A stretch of DNA of 27,287 nucleotides from JBEGQX01 sp041180805 (GCA_041180805.1 JBEGQX010000065.1:1-27287); one strand, 5' to 3'; counted from the stretch's first letter, positions 1 to 9,201 are shown. Translations and numbers: made by a program. Notes: a model not told the origin generated them from the letters alone.

Positions 1-1574
1 CCAGTCCTGTTTCACATACCATTCGGCCATGTACTGCAAAGCCAAAGCTTGCAGTATCTCCAAAGGATATTTCAAGCCTTCGGATGATGCTGGATCTGAA
101 CGATGTGGATGTGGTGGAGGCACCTCTTTCCGGTGTGGTGCTGATTGATTGCCCGGATATAGACAGCTTGGAAATTGCAAACAGGGAGAAAACCCGCAGA
201 ATTCTTGCGATGGCTGATGTGGTGGTGCTGGTTTCCGACCCAGCGAAGCGATCCAACTTTGTCATTCATCAGGAAGTTTCGGAATGGAAGGAACGCAAAC
301 GCTGGTACTTCGTGCTGACCAAGGCGGATCATGTGCGCCAGGAAATAGATGCGGTCCGGTTGGACTTTGACAAACACCTGCACAGCCATGGCTTTCGGCC
401 AACGGGTGCAACCCGTTTTCTTGTCTCATGCCTGGAACCCCATGATTATGAATTCGGCAGGTTTCGAAACACTCTGTTGGGGGAACGATCTGAAGCATTG
501 CGGGCTTTGCTGCCGCTGGATGGATTTTTGGGACAAGTTTGTCATGCGCTGGATGCCAAGTGCGTGGAATGCATCGGTCAGAAACACCAACTTCTTGCGG
601 ATGGTGAGGCCCAAATTGAAAGTGCGATCCAGTTGGCGTATCTCGAGGCACTAGGCCAGCAGGATTGCGCGGATGCCATGAAGGCGCTTTTGCGCGAGCA
701 AATCTGGCAGCTTGCCCAGGATCGTGTTGGCTTTCTCATGGCGATCCCGGTTTGGATACGCAACCGGCTTTCCGCTCTTGCCTTGTCCTGGTCACTGGGT
801 CAGATGTTCATGGGAAGGGCCAGCCTGGTTGGCATTCTTGGGGTTGGACTGGGCTCACTTGTGTCATTGTTGAAAGGCCAGGCGCCCTACAGAAAAGTTC
901 TGGGGGCGTTGGGAACAAAATTTCGCATGCGAATGCTTGAGCTTCGCGGAGATGCGAAAAAAATTCTGGAGGATGCCAAAGTTCCGGTGGCCACAGAGCC
1001 TGTTCAGGAAGAAAAGCTGGAACCTGTCGCTGGAACGAAAAACTGGGGATTATTTGGCGTGGGTGCCGGCATAGAAGCTGCTATTCGAGGTCTTTTGAAG
1101 CACCAACCGGACGATGAGGTGGTTGAACTTCTTAAGTCGGATCTTGACCGGTTGGCCGCAAAGGCAGGCCGTGAGATATTTGGCCCGCTTACCATCCTGC
1201 TGGTCAACCTTCTCCCGTTGGTGGCGGTTGGAGATATTCTTTATCGGGTCGGTAAAGCCTGGCTGGAAGGGAACTATCTGCCATGGAACTTTTACTCGAT
1301 GGCTGCCATGGTATTCCTTGCCAGCTTGTTGCCCGGTTATCTGATTCTTTCCAGAAGAATTTGGAACAGTGCCATGCTTCCGGACCTTAGGGAAATAGTC
1401 CGAAATATTCACGGTACCAGCGTGACTTCGCAATTAAGAGCGGCCAGGGAGGAATCCCGTGACATGCTCGAGAACATCAAGATTCTTGAAAAGCAGGTGA
1501 CGCAGGTCAGGTCATCACTCGCCCATGAGATGGATGTTCCCGAATTTGGGGAACGCATCCATCCCATGCGGTGA
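1..1574 (+). CDS. Membrane-anchored GTPase, 5'-truncated by the window edge
   Basis: The reading frame is open from base 3 with no stop before the ATG at 84, so that ATG is probably internal and the gene begins upstream of the window. Visible GTPase motifs are a G3-like DCPD (bases 147-158), a G4 TKAD (318-329) and a G5-like VSCLEP shortly after. The segment before G3, which includes RPCT, fits switch I. The P-loop (G1) is not in the window. The C-terminal half has several hydrophobic stretches (roughly bases 729-880 and 1180-1350) and then a short coiled region, so this is probably a membrane-associated dynamin- or Era-like GTPase rather than a translation factor. The role is unknown. It converges on the S46 peptidase gene with only 9 bases between the stops. 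The GTPase call is fairly secure; the subfamily is not. Confidence 0.72.
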   Translation, partial: SPVSHTIRPCTAKPKLAVSPKDISSLRMMLDLNDVDVVEAPLSGVVLIDCPDIDSLEIANREKTRRILAMADVVVLVSDPAKRSNFVIHQEVSEWKERKRWYFVLTKADHVRQEIDAVRLDFDKHLHSHGFRPTGATRFLVSCLEPHDYEFGRFRNTLLGERSEALRALLPLDGFLGQVCHALDAKCVECIGQKHQLLADGEAQIESAIQLAYLEALGQQDCADAMKALLREQIWQLAQDRVGFLMAIPVWIRNRLSALALSWSLGQMFMGRASLVGILGVGLGSLVSLLKGQAPYRKVLGALGTKFRMRMLELRGDAKKILEDAKVPVATEPVQEEKLEPVAGTKNWGLFGVGAGIEAAIRGLLKHQPDDEVVELLKSDLDRLAAKAGREIFGPLTILLVNLLPLVAVGDILYRVGKAWLEGNYLPWNFYSMAAMVFLASLLPGYLILSRRIWNSAMLPDLREIVRNIHGTSVTSQLRAAREESRDMLENIKILEKQVTQVRSSLAHEMDVPEFGERIHPMR

Positions 1575-1583
1575 AAGCTTTTT

Positions 1584-3671
1584 CTACTTTTTGCCTTCCA
1601 ATTCGTCGGCGATGTTTTTGGCATCGTACACTTTCCGGAGGGCTTCAATCATCCCCTGAGAATGCACGGATACCGCCCGACCTTGTTCTTCTGTAAAGGC
1701 AAAGTCCAGAACCAGTGATTGGATGTTGCCATCGAAGATCAGGCCAACCACCTCGGCGTCCTTGTTCACTACAGGGCTACCCGAGTTGCCGCCAATAATG
1801 TCGGCGGTACAAACAAAATTCAAGGGAACTTTCATGTCCAGGTTGCCCTTCTTTTCCACCCAGCGGGGGGGAAGGTCAAACGGGGCTTTGTCATGGTGTT
1901 CGGCAGCCCTTTCATAAAGGCCGGCATAGTTGGTTTCGGCGGGTATCTTTTTGCCGTTTTCCTCGTAGCCCTTCACCACGCCAAATGCAAGTCTCAGAGT
2001 GAAGGTTGCATCGGGGTAAGTGCTGGTACCCTCCAGGGCAAACTTCACCTTCGCCAGTTCAGCATAAGCCTGGCGCTTTGGTTCCTCGACTTCCACTTCC
2101 ATGCGCTTTCGAACCTTTCTGGATTCCGCATCCACTGCGCGGGCAAGCTGGATCATCGGATCCTTCGAGGCCTCGATGGCTTTTTGGCCATCCTTATAGA
2201 GTGTCTTGCGCACCTGCACATCCTTCACCTTGGTACCCAAAACCAGTTCCGCTGCGCGAATCTGGGGTGACTTACCAGCCAGGGCGGCTTTCACGATCGG
2301 GTGTTGGTAGCCAAGTATTTCCGAAAGGAAGGTCAAACCATCCGCAAGCTTTATGATTTCATATTCCGCATAGATGGGCTCCTCGGAAAATAGCTGTAGT
2401 TCCATGGATTCCAAGCCAGCGTCGCTGAATTCCCGCAAGCGTTCGCTATTCTTTTTTGGCTTTTCCTCGGCGGCCCTTACCAGGGTGCGTGCAATGGTGA
2501 ATAGTTCGCTGTTAAAGCCGGCAGCGCCTTCCAGGGCGGTATAGGGCTTGATGAGCTCTGCGCGGATCTTTTGCGTGCGTGCGATGGTCTCCCAGGATGA
2601 GCGCGCTTCCGAAAGCTTGGCATCCTTGGCTGCTGCCTCCTTGAGCCTTGCTTCGTATTCCTGCTTCCTGGACATTAACTCCGGATCCATTAATCCTGCC
2701 AAACCACCGATGCGGGCCTTGCGGCTATTCTGCACGCTAAACAGGAATTCCTTGGCCTGGCGGGCGTTTTCCTCGGTTCGACCACTGAACGCATTCAGCA
2801 GCACTTCCCATCGGTTCAACCTTTGCAGCAGGAACGGGTAACCAATGTCGCGGAAGTATTCCAGTTCTGCCACGGTGTTCAATCGGTTGGTTCTTCCGGG
2901 ATGGCCAGAGACAAACACCAGTTCGCCATCCTTGGCGCCAGATTTGCTCCATTTCAGGTAGTGTTCCACCTTGGCAGGTTTGTTGTTTTCATAAACACGG
3001 AAGAAGGCCATGTCCAAATCGAAGCGGGGGTACTCAAAGTTGTCCGGGTCACCACCATAGAAGGCAATTTGCTGTTCGGGTGCGAACGCCAGGCGAACAT
3101 CCGTGTATTTTTTGAATCGATAAAGATGGTAAGCGCCACCCTGATAGAGTGTTACAACATCGCTACGGAAGCCGGTCTTGTCCAGTGATTCCTTCTCAAT
3201 TTCGGACATGACAGCCCTGCGGGCGGCGAACGCCTCCTCGGGTTTGGCACCTGGCTTGACGGCTCCATTAACCCGGGCAGTCACATCCTCTATGCTCATC
3301 AGCACATTCAGTTCCATGGCCTCGCACTTGAATTCCTCGGCGTGGGATTTTGCATGGAAACCATCCCGATAATAATTACGATCTTTGGTTCCCATCTTCT
3401 GCAAGGCATCCGCTGCAACATGGTGATTGGTCATAACCAATCCATCCGCGCTGACAAAGGATCCGGATCCACCGCTGTTAAAGCGCACCGAGGACTTTTG
3501 CAGATGTTCCAACCATTTGTCGGTGGGTTCGAAGTTGTATTTGGATTTAAGGTGAGCCTTGGGTGGGTTGTTGAACAACCACATGCCCTCATCGCCCAAA
3601 AGGGGTGAAAACGAAGCCATAATAGTTCCCATGACCGCCAGGGCCAGTTTGCGTTGAAGTTTTGAAAACAT
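1584..3671 (-). CDS. S46-family dipeptidyl-peptidase (DPP7/DPP11-like serine peptidase)
   Basis: A 695-residue secreted serine peptidase that should release dipeptides from the N-termini of oligopeptides in the periplasm. It has an N-terminal signal peptide (about residues 1-26) and a chymotrypsin-like catalytic set: the TNHHV motif (His83/84), Asp220 in the segment after GGDPDNFEYPR, and Ser630 in GGNSGSPV. The length matches the family (about 700 residues), and the long helical insert between Asp and Ser (about 270-560) is typical of S46. The ATG at 3671 is preceded by a good GGAGGAA Shine-Dalgarno site. It lies 32 bases downstream of the OPT transporter gene on the same strand, so the two are probably co-transcribed. 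Specificity (hydrophobic versus acidic P1 residue) cannot be read with confidence. Confidence 0.9.
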   Translation of the reverse strand: MFSKLQRKLALAVMGTIMASFSPLLGDEGMWLFNNPPKAHLKSKYNFEPTDKWLEHLQKSSVRFNSGGSGSFVSADGLVMTNHHVAADALQKMGTKDRNYYRDGFHAKSHAEEFKCEAMELNVLMSIEDVTARVNGAVKPGAKPEEAFAARRAVMSEIEKESLDKTGFRSDVVTLYQGGAYHLYRFKKYTDVRLAFAPEQQIAFYGGDPDNFEYPRFDLDMAFFRVYENNKPAKVEHYLKWSKSGAKDGELVFVSGHPGRTNRLNTVAELEYFRDIGYPFLLQRLNRWEVLLNAFSGRTEENARQAKEFLFSVQNSRKARIGGLAGLMDPELMSRKQEYEARLKEAAAKDAKLSEARSSWETIARTQKIRAELIKPYTALEGAAGFNSELFTIARTLVRAAEEKPKKNSERLREFSDAGLESMELQLFSEEPIYAEYEIIKLADGLTFLSEILGYQHPIVKAALAGKSPQIRAAELVLGTKVKDVQVRKTLYKDGQKAIEASKDPMIQLARAVDAESRKVRKRMEVEVEEPKRQAYAELAKVKFALEGTSTYPDATFTLRLAFGVVKGYEENGKKIPAETNYAGLYERAAEHHDKAPFDLPPRWVEKKGNLDMKVPLNFVCTADIIGGNSGSPVVNKDAEVVGLIFDGNIQSLVLDFAFTEEQGRAVSVHSQGMIEALRKVYDAKNIADELEGKK

Positions 3672-3703
3672 AAGTTCCTCCGTTGGAATGTGAAGCCTGT
3701 TTA

Positions 3704-6343
3704 TTACTGTGGGTTATCCTTTTCCTTGAACAGCCAGCCGGCACCAGTGATGCCTAGAAGAACGACCAAACCAGCGAACCAACCCAAGGCGGGAATGGTG
3801 CCCGAGGGTAATTTTAATTCTGCCCCGACAGGCAACAACTGCGGTAATCGAAGTTTGTCGGCATTTGCCTGGAACAGTTCAGGGGCCTTGTATGCCCTGC
3901 CAAGTTCCTTCTGGGCTATGCTATTCAGGTATTCTTCCTTTTCGATACGTATTTCGCGTTTGTCCGGTAGCCTTAGAGTGCTTCCGGCGGGTACCTTCAC
4001 CCATTGATAAAGAATTCCTTCTTCCTTGCTCAGGGATGCAATTTCCTTGGAGAGTTTTTCCACATCCTCTTCCTTGGCGGCGGCACCAAGCTTGATGCGG
4101 GCTGCATCCCGGCTAAGTTCGTCTAGTTTGGCCTCGCGGGTTACAGGCACCGAAGCATATTGCCAGCGCGCCAGATCCCGTGGAAGCGTGTCACTGAATG
4201 CGAAGAAAGCCAGGATGACGCCTGCGAGCGATCCCCCGGCTATGTAGCCCGAGGCTAATAGCACACCGGGGTTGGTTTCTGATTTGCGCAGCGCCTCGAT
4301 CTCGGCCTGCGCGCGGGCTTCCGGGTCATCGGTGTCCATTGCCTTGGCGCTCTTGCGGGCAAGCCAGGCATCAACCATCCATCGAATAATCCCACCCGCA
4401 AAAATCGGTACCGAGTACTGGATGGGGACATAAACCCCCACCGCAAAGGCGAGGGCGCTGACACCGCAAAGCTCCAGCATGAATGCGATCATCGCCCCGA
4501 TGGCCACCATGGTCCAATTCAGATCCCTTTTTAATACCCCGTTGATAATGATGCCCATCACCTGGGTCTTTGGGGCTTCGAACTCGCGGTTAACCCGGGT
4601 GCCATCATCCCTCTCCGAAAGTTTACCCATGATGGCGGAATCTTTCAGAAACTCGGCTTTGCCCGTGGTGGTGTCAAACAGGAAAGGGCCGCCCTTGAGA
4701 AGAAGGATTTCCTGTCTGGGAACATAATTCAGGGCAGGGTCCGGCGAAGTGAGAATATCGTTACGGGAATCGTACATCTTGTAGTTTTTCCCGTTGTGTT
4801 CCTCGACCTCGGTCAGTCGGTCCAGCTCGACTTTGTTCAGGGTTATGGTCGGAAGATATTGCGGCTTGGAACTGTAAATGGTGCCAGCCTGGTTGAAGAT
4901 GAGGAGTGTTCCCCCGATGACAAGGGCCGAAATAATCGCGCCGATCAGAATGGCATATTGGGCGTAGCGGGGTGTGCAGCCTAGTAGGAAGCCTGTTTTC
5001 AGTGATTGTGCGGTGGTACCACCGTTGGAAGCCGCCACGCAAACCACTGCCGCGACCGAGAGTGCCAAAACACGATCCTTTGAGCTTGTCCAGCCAAGTG
5101 CCAGGAAAATCAGGCAGGTAAGCATCAGGGTGGCAACCGTCATGCCTGATATTGGGTTCGAGGAGGAACCAATTTCGCCGGTAAGTCTGGATGAGACAGT
5201 AACGAACAAAAAGCCAAATAGAACCACCAGCACAGCGCCTGAAACAGCACTAACTAATGGTACCTGGCTTGCAAGGAATAATGCCAGCAAGGCAATAAGT
5301 CCCAGGCTTCCTCCGATAACCACCAGCATGGACATATCGTCCTCGGTGCGTTTCTTTTCCTGTGATTCTCCGGTGGATTTTAGGGAAGCCAACCCGGTAC
5401 CGATGGAGCGGAAGATCATGGGTAAAGTGCGAAACATACTAATGATGCCTGCGGTTGCCACGCAGCCCGCACCAATAAAGAGAAGGTAATTGTTGCGAAT
5501 TTCCCCAAGGGACATTTCTTTGATGGGTTTAGTGCCCGGGGCAACGATCGCGGTGGAGTTTTCTCCAACGAAATAAATCAGTGGAATGAGGATCAGGTAA
5601 CCAAGAATGGCCCCCGCCATCATGATGGCGCTGGTTCGCAGGCCGATAATATAGCCCACCCCAAGTAGTTCACTGGCCATTTCCCCAGCGAAAACCGCGG
5701 CCTTATTGATGAACCCAAGGGGAATTTTTGCGGATACCGCAAGCAGGTTCATGCCCTCGGTGATGAATTTGTGAACAAAAGCTACCCCAAAGCCAAGAAA
5801 AACAGTTGCGCCGGTGGTTCCACCTTTCTCTCCAGACATAAGAACTTGAGCGCAGGCGGTGCCTTCCGGGTACAAAAGGGTTCCGGGTTGGCCAGGCTTT
5901 CCATGCAGTTTAACGATGAATGCCCTGCGCAGTGGAATCATGGCAAGTATACCCAATAGCCCACCAAGTACAGAAACCACCATGACCCTGCTGAGATCCA
6001 TGTTGAAACCAAGAAGCAGAAGTGCCGGCATGGTCACGCCCACACCAAAGGCGATGGATTCCCCGGCCGAACCCGCGGTTTGCACAATATTATTTTCAAG
6101 GATGGTTGCCTGCCGCATCTTGAACAATTTGGATAGTGCCCGGAATAGAGTAATTGCCAGCACTGCCACTGGGATGGATGCGGAAACCGTCATACCAACC
6201 TTCAACACCAGATAAAGGGAAGATGCACTGAAGATAAGGCCCAGCAAGGTGCCCGTGATGACCGCCTGAAATGAAAATTCCGGAATAGACTCGGAATCCG
6301 GCACAAAGGGCTCATGGGATGAGGGCTCAGAAGCATTCGACAT
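3704..6343 (-). CDS. OPT-family oligopeptide transporter with a C-terminal LysM-like periplasmic module
   Basis: An 879-residue polytopic membrane protein. Hydrophobic helices fill about residues 25-480, 610-660, 694-716 and 851-871. Family signatures include GSSSNPISGMTVATL (about 392-406) and SLKTGFLLGCTPR (about 447-459), typical of bacterial OPT transporters that import oligopeptides or peptide-like metal chelates. Two soluble insertions stand out. One is a polar domain at about 490-605. The other is a segment at about 718-848 containing a predicted coiled coil (about 733-776) and a LysM-like module (about 804-847, with IAQKELGRAYKAPELFQAN and PVGAELKLP). By the positive-inside rule, with the basic/acidic linker 660-693 inside, this second segment faces the periplasm. 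The ATG at 6343 has a GGAGA site 7-8 bases upstream. The gene ends in tandem TAATAA stops, 32 bases before the S46 peptidase. Transported substrate is inferred only. Confidence 0.88.
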   Translation of the reverse strand: MSNASEPSSHEPFVPDSESIPEFSFQAVITGTLLGLIFSASSLYLVLKVGMTVSASIPVAVLAITLFRALSKLFKMRQATILENNIVQTAGSAGESIAFGVGVTMPALLLLGFNMDLSRVMVVSVLGGLLGILAMIPLRRAFIVKLHGKPGQPGTLLYPEGTACAQVLMSGEKGGTTGATVFLGFGVAFVHKFITEGMNLLAVSAKIPLGFINKAAVFAGEMASELLGVGYIIGLRTSAIMMAGAILGYLILIPLIYFVGENSTAIVAPGTKPIKEMSLGEIRNNYLLFIGAGCVATAGIISMFRTLPMIFRSIGTGLASLKSTGESQEKKRTEDDMSMLVVIGGSLGLIALLALFLASQVPLVSAVSGAVLVVLFGFLFVTVSSRLTGEIGSSSNPISGMTVATLMLTCLIFLALGWTSSKDRVLALSVAAVVCVAASNGGTTAQSLKTGFLLGCTPRYAQYAILIGAIISALVIGGTLLIFNQAGTIYSSKPQYLPTITLNKVELDRLTEVEEHNGKNYKMYDSRNDILTSPDPALNYVPRQEILLLKGGPFLFDTTTGKAEFLKDSAIMGKLSERDDGTRVNREFEAPKTQVMGIIINGVLKRDLNWTMVAIGAMIAFMLELCGVSALAFAVGVYVPIQYSVPIFAGGIIRWMVDAWLARKSAKAMDTDDPEARAQAEIEALRKSETNPGVLLASGYIAGGSLAGVILAFFAFSDTLPRDLARWQYASVPVTREAKLDELSRDAARIKLGAAAKEEDVEKLSKEIASLSKEEGILYQWVKVPAGSTLRLPDKREIRIEKEEYLNSIAQKELGRAYKAPELFQANADKLRLPQLLPVGAELKLPSGTIPALGWFAGLVVLLGITGAGWLFKEKDNPQ

Positions 6344-6508
6344 AACATTCTCCAGCGGTATATCCAGTACTCAAACCACTAGCTTGCTTTTGTTGGAACA
6401 AGTTTGCAAGTGGAAATGGATGCGAAGATTTGATTTGGAGCCTCTATTCGATGGATGCTCAAATGGATTCTTGGAAGAAACGAAAGAATAACCGCAGGAG
6501 AAACCACT

Positions 6509-6580
6509 GTGTCTGGACCCTATATGCCGATCGATCGCAGGAAAATGCTGGCCGGTGCCGCGCTGGCGGTGGCTGATTAG
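6509..6580 (+). pseudogene. Truncated gene fragment: Tat leader of a TIM-barrel-type protein, stopped after 23 codons
   Basis: A GTG at 6509 with an AGGAG ribosome site at 6496-6500 opens a frame reading V-SGPYMPIDRRKMLAGAALA-VAD and then TAG. Its first residues after the start are identical to those of the intact gene at 9571. Over the 65 bases from 6510, 58 are identical to 9572-9636, with the first 31 perfect. Six of the seven differences are synonymous third-position changes. Homology stops near base 6575, and the rest of the gene is absent. This looks like the 5' end of a paralogue that was under protein-level selection and later lost its body. Confidence 0.7.
6510..6574 (+). repeat. Left copy of a 65-bp direct repeat
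   Basis: Left copy of the repeat whose right copy is 9572-9636: 58 of 65 bases identical, same orientation, 3062 bases apart. The pair brackets the M66 metallopeptidase gene. Flanking sequences outside the 65 bases are unrelated. Confidence 0.85.
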
Positions 6581-6786
6581 GCCTTTAGTGATGTCCAAAT
6601 TGATTCGCCTTAGAGCTGGGCATGTTTGCACAGTCGCAGCGGGAAGTGATTGACTTGCTCGACTTGGGCCATTGAATGAAAGTATAAGGCAAAGCGAGCG
6701 CAAATGCGGAAAGTTGAAGGCCGCCTGAAATTACAACGGTGGGGCGTCTGAGAACGGCTTCTAATACTTCAAAAGGAGTGGCCACA

Positions 6787-9201
6787 ATGAATATTTTTGC
6801 CAAGAGTTTTGCCAGCTTGATTGCAGTCGTCTTAACCTGTAGTTCTTTGTTTGCGGCAGATCCTATCAAACCACTGGCCTTTAATACGACCGCCCCGACC
6901 AACGATTTGAAGGGATCTTTGGCAGCCCAGGTGCAATTTGCCCAAAGCCAGATACTGCCGGCATACCCTCGCAAGGGTGACAATCAGCCACATTTGACTG
7001 GTTACCGCAAAAGCCTATTGCTTGTGCGCCCGCTAAAGACCGATGGCGTAACGCCCATGTCTGTTACCGCCCGAGATAGAGCGGGAAACCTACTGGGAAC
7101 CATAGATCTCAAACCGCCGGAGAAGCTGGCCAAGACTGCCTACTATTTGGATGGCGTTCCCGATGGCAAGCTTGATTTCACGCCGAAAGCTGGCCCTACT
7201 GCAGTCATTCGCGACGGGCTCGACTTGGCAAAACTATCCCAACCAAATGGAACATTCCTTGCCGATCGACTGAGGCAGAGCGCTCTGGTGGAAATTCAAA
7301 CCGGAGACGGGCGTTGGGTCCGCGATATCTATATACCCAAGGGGCTCGCACTCACGGATAAAATGGTTCGTATTCGCTCGCAAGCCAGCTATAAGTCGAC
7401 AGTCCACTACAGTGGTCGTGAGGCCACCCTCATTCGCGATCAGACCCTCCAATTCAAGTTCATGGGCGGCCAATGGATTCGTGAAGGCGAATTTGATAAC
7501 AACCAGATTACATATGCCAACGATACTTGGAGCGTTGTGCTCCCTGCCGAGTGGATTGTGCCAGGCCTGAAACTAAATTTTCGACAGGGTAACCTGGGCG
7601 GTGAATTAACCGATCTCAAGGTGGGAGCGCCGAGCGAGTTGCTCATTCACACAATCGACTTGGGGATGCTCATTCCGCCACGCAACCAATTCGACTTTGC
7701 CAAGGACCCCGAAGCCCACCGAGAATACTTCCAGACAGTGCCCACCAGCAGGATGATCGTGAGCCAGTACCAGCCCCTATTCCTCCGCGAAGTGATGCTT
7801 CCGGATGGGACCTTCCTCACGGATCGTGATCCGAGCAAAGGAGACTGGCATAATGGCAGCATGCGCCAAAGCATCGGCAAGGAGTTGATCTCCCTAGGCA
7901 TCGACAATGCCAACTACGGAATCAACAGCTCTGCAGGCGGGGGGGAAGACTCCCATCCTTATGTGGTTGCTCAGTTGACTGCACACAATAGTCGCGGGAA
8001 ATACGCGAATGGAGAAGTGGTGCATGGTGGCTCAGGCGGCGGTGGAATTGTCACCCTCGACAGTTCCATTGGTAACGAGCTTAGTCACGAAGTCGGCCAT
8101 AACTACGGGCTCGGCCATTATGTGGGTGGCTTTAAAGGATCGGTGCACCGCAGCGCCGACCAAATCAACTCCACTTGGGGTTGGGATGCTGATAAAAACC
8201 GGTTCATCCCGAATTTCTCGCCAAGCCGTAGCGGCAAAGACGCCAAGCTTGATGGTCAAAACCAAAGTCCATTCGACGGTCGCACATTCGGCTTGGATGC
8301 GATGGCAGGTGGAGCACCCTTCTCGAGTTTTAACCGATTTACGCTCTACACCCCTAACACAGCGACTATCATCCAGAATTTTCTCGAGAGTAAAGCGGTA
8401 TTCGATGCCGGTTCGCCTACCGGCTTCAGCAAGTGGAACTTAAGAAATAGTAAGATGGAGCCCTATAGCCACAAGATCGACTCAGGCGACCACATCACCG
8501 CTGATGTCAAAGATCTCAGCGAAGCGAAGATTGCTTCGCTGCTTAAGGACTACGAACTCGTAAAGGTGGCGATGCAAGACGGCAACTGGACGCAAACTAT
8601 CCAGGTGCCTGTCGCCTCGCCCACAAACCGTGGTCGGTTCATAGCCATCGATCACCAAGCGGGTTACAATAGCGTGCTCTTCTTGAACAGCCAGAAACTT
8701 ACCGTTTCCCGCGGATTCAAAAAGAACTACACATCCGACGGGAAGCGTTGGAATGAATGTGGGGATGCGGTCCAGAAGGTCGAACGCAAGCCGCAGGCAT
8801 TTGGTGTGCCGGTAACAACGCTCGTGGGTTACTACGATCCACAATTACAATTGAAGAGCTACATCTATCCCGCGCTGCATGGAGCGTATGGCTTCACATA
8901 CAGCGATGATCACAATCGATTGAATGAGGGGGATTGCTATCTACTGGTGGAGACTCGCGATGGCCAGTTGCGTTTCCGATTGGCTAACCATCGACTTGGC
9001 GCGAACATGATGAATAAGTTTCATGTCAACATTCCCGAGGCCAGCCTGCCGCGAAGTGTGGCCGTGGTTTGCCGCGGCAAAGTTGTGTGTAAGGAACAGG
9101 TGTCGGCGGTGGCCGCAAAGCTTAACTTTACTGTCAACGGCAGTTCTGCTCACACCGGGGCACCCGTCAAGGCCCAGCCTGTTACTGGCAAAGGGTCCTG
9201 A
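6787..9201 (+). CDS. Secreted M66 zinc metallopeptidase, StcE/TagA-like mucinase
   Basis: An 804-residue secreted zinc endopeptidase. The M66 prototypes StcE (E. coli O157) and TagA (V. cholerae) cut mucin-type O-glycosylated proteins. The zinc signature HEVGHNYGLGHY gives ligands His434, His438 and His444 with catalytic Glu435. Around it lie stretches I recognise from StcE, including DNANYG, SHPYVVAQL, HGGSGGGGIVTLDS, ADQINSTWGWD, DAMAGG, FGVPVTTLVGYYDP and GQLRFRLANHR. A Sec signal peptide occupies residues 1-23 or 24. I chose the ATG at 6787 because AGGAG sits at 6774-6778, 8 bases upstream; the in-frame GTG at 6739 would bury the signal peptide. The protein ends near where the StcE C-terminal mucin-binding module would begin. 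It stands alone between a gene remnant and a gene-poor spacer, bracketed by a direct repeat, which suggests horizontal acquisition. Confidence 0.9.
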   Translation: MNIFAKSFASLIAVVLTCSSLFAADPIKPLAFNTTAPTNDLKGSLAAQVQFAQSQILPAYPRKGDNQPHLTGYRKSLLLVRPLKTDGVTPMSVTARDRAGNLLGTIDLKPPEKLAKTAYYLDGVPDGKLDFTPKAGPTAVIRDGLDLAKLSQPNGTFLADRLRQSALVEIQTGDGRWVRDIYIPKGLALTDKMVRIRSQASYKSTVHYSGREATLIRDQTLQFKFMGGQWIREGEFDNNQITYANDTWSVVLPAEWIVPGLKLNFRQGNLGGELTDLKVGAPSELLIHTIDLGMLIPPRNQFDFAKDPEAHREYFQTVPTSRMIVSQYQPLFLREVMLPDGTFLTDRDPSKGDWHNGSMRQSIGKELISLGIDNANYGINSSAGGGEDSHPYVVAQLTAHNSRGKYANGEVVHGGSGGGGIVTLDSSIGNELSHEVGHNYGLGHYVGGFKGSVHRSADQINSTWGWDADKNRFIPNFSPSRSGKDAKLDGQNQSPFDGRTFGLDAMAGGAPFSSFNRFTLYTPNTATIIQNFLESKAVFDAGSPTGFSKWNLRNSKMEPYSHKIDSGDHITADVKDLSEAKIASLLKDYELVKVAMQDGNWTQTIQVPVASPTNRGRFIAIDHQAGYNSVLFLNSQKLTVSRGFKKNYTSDGKRWNECGDAVQKVERKPQAFGVPVTTLVGYYDPQLQLKSYIYPALHGAYGFTYSDDHNRLNEGDCYLLVETRDGQLRFRLANHRLGANMMNKFHVNIPEASLPRSVAVVCRGKVVCKEQVSAVAAKLNFTVNGSSAHTGAPVKAQPVTGKGS

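Larger units (their letters stand above)
6344..6786. other. Intergenic stretch (443 bp) with a gene remnant and no intact gene
   Basis: This spacer separates the leftward OPT gene from the rightward M66 peptidase gene. It holds the truncated Tat-leader gene fragment at 6509-6580. It also has an imperfect stem-loop at 6383-6410 (CTTGC...GCAAG, with an inner TTGTT/AACAA pair). A possible -10 element TATAAG lies at 6683-6688 without a convincing -35. Nothing else in it looks coding on either strand. Promoters for the flanking divergent units must lie here, but I cannot place them securely. Confidence 0.5.

Noticed and set aside
1719..2270. Long open frame antisense to the S46 peptidase gene
   Set aside because: It is the shadow of a well-supported gene; it has no family motif and no ribosome site.
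6739..6786. GTG at 6739 as the start of the M66 peptidase
   Set aside because: It adds 16 polar residues before an otherwise normal signal peptide and lacks a ribosome site; the ATG at 6787 has AGGAG at the right distance.
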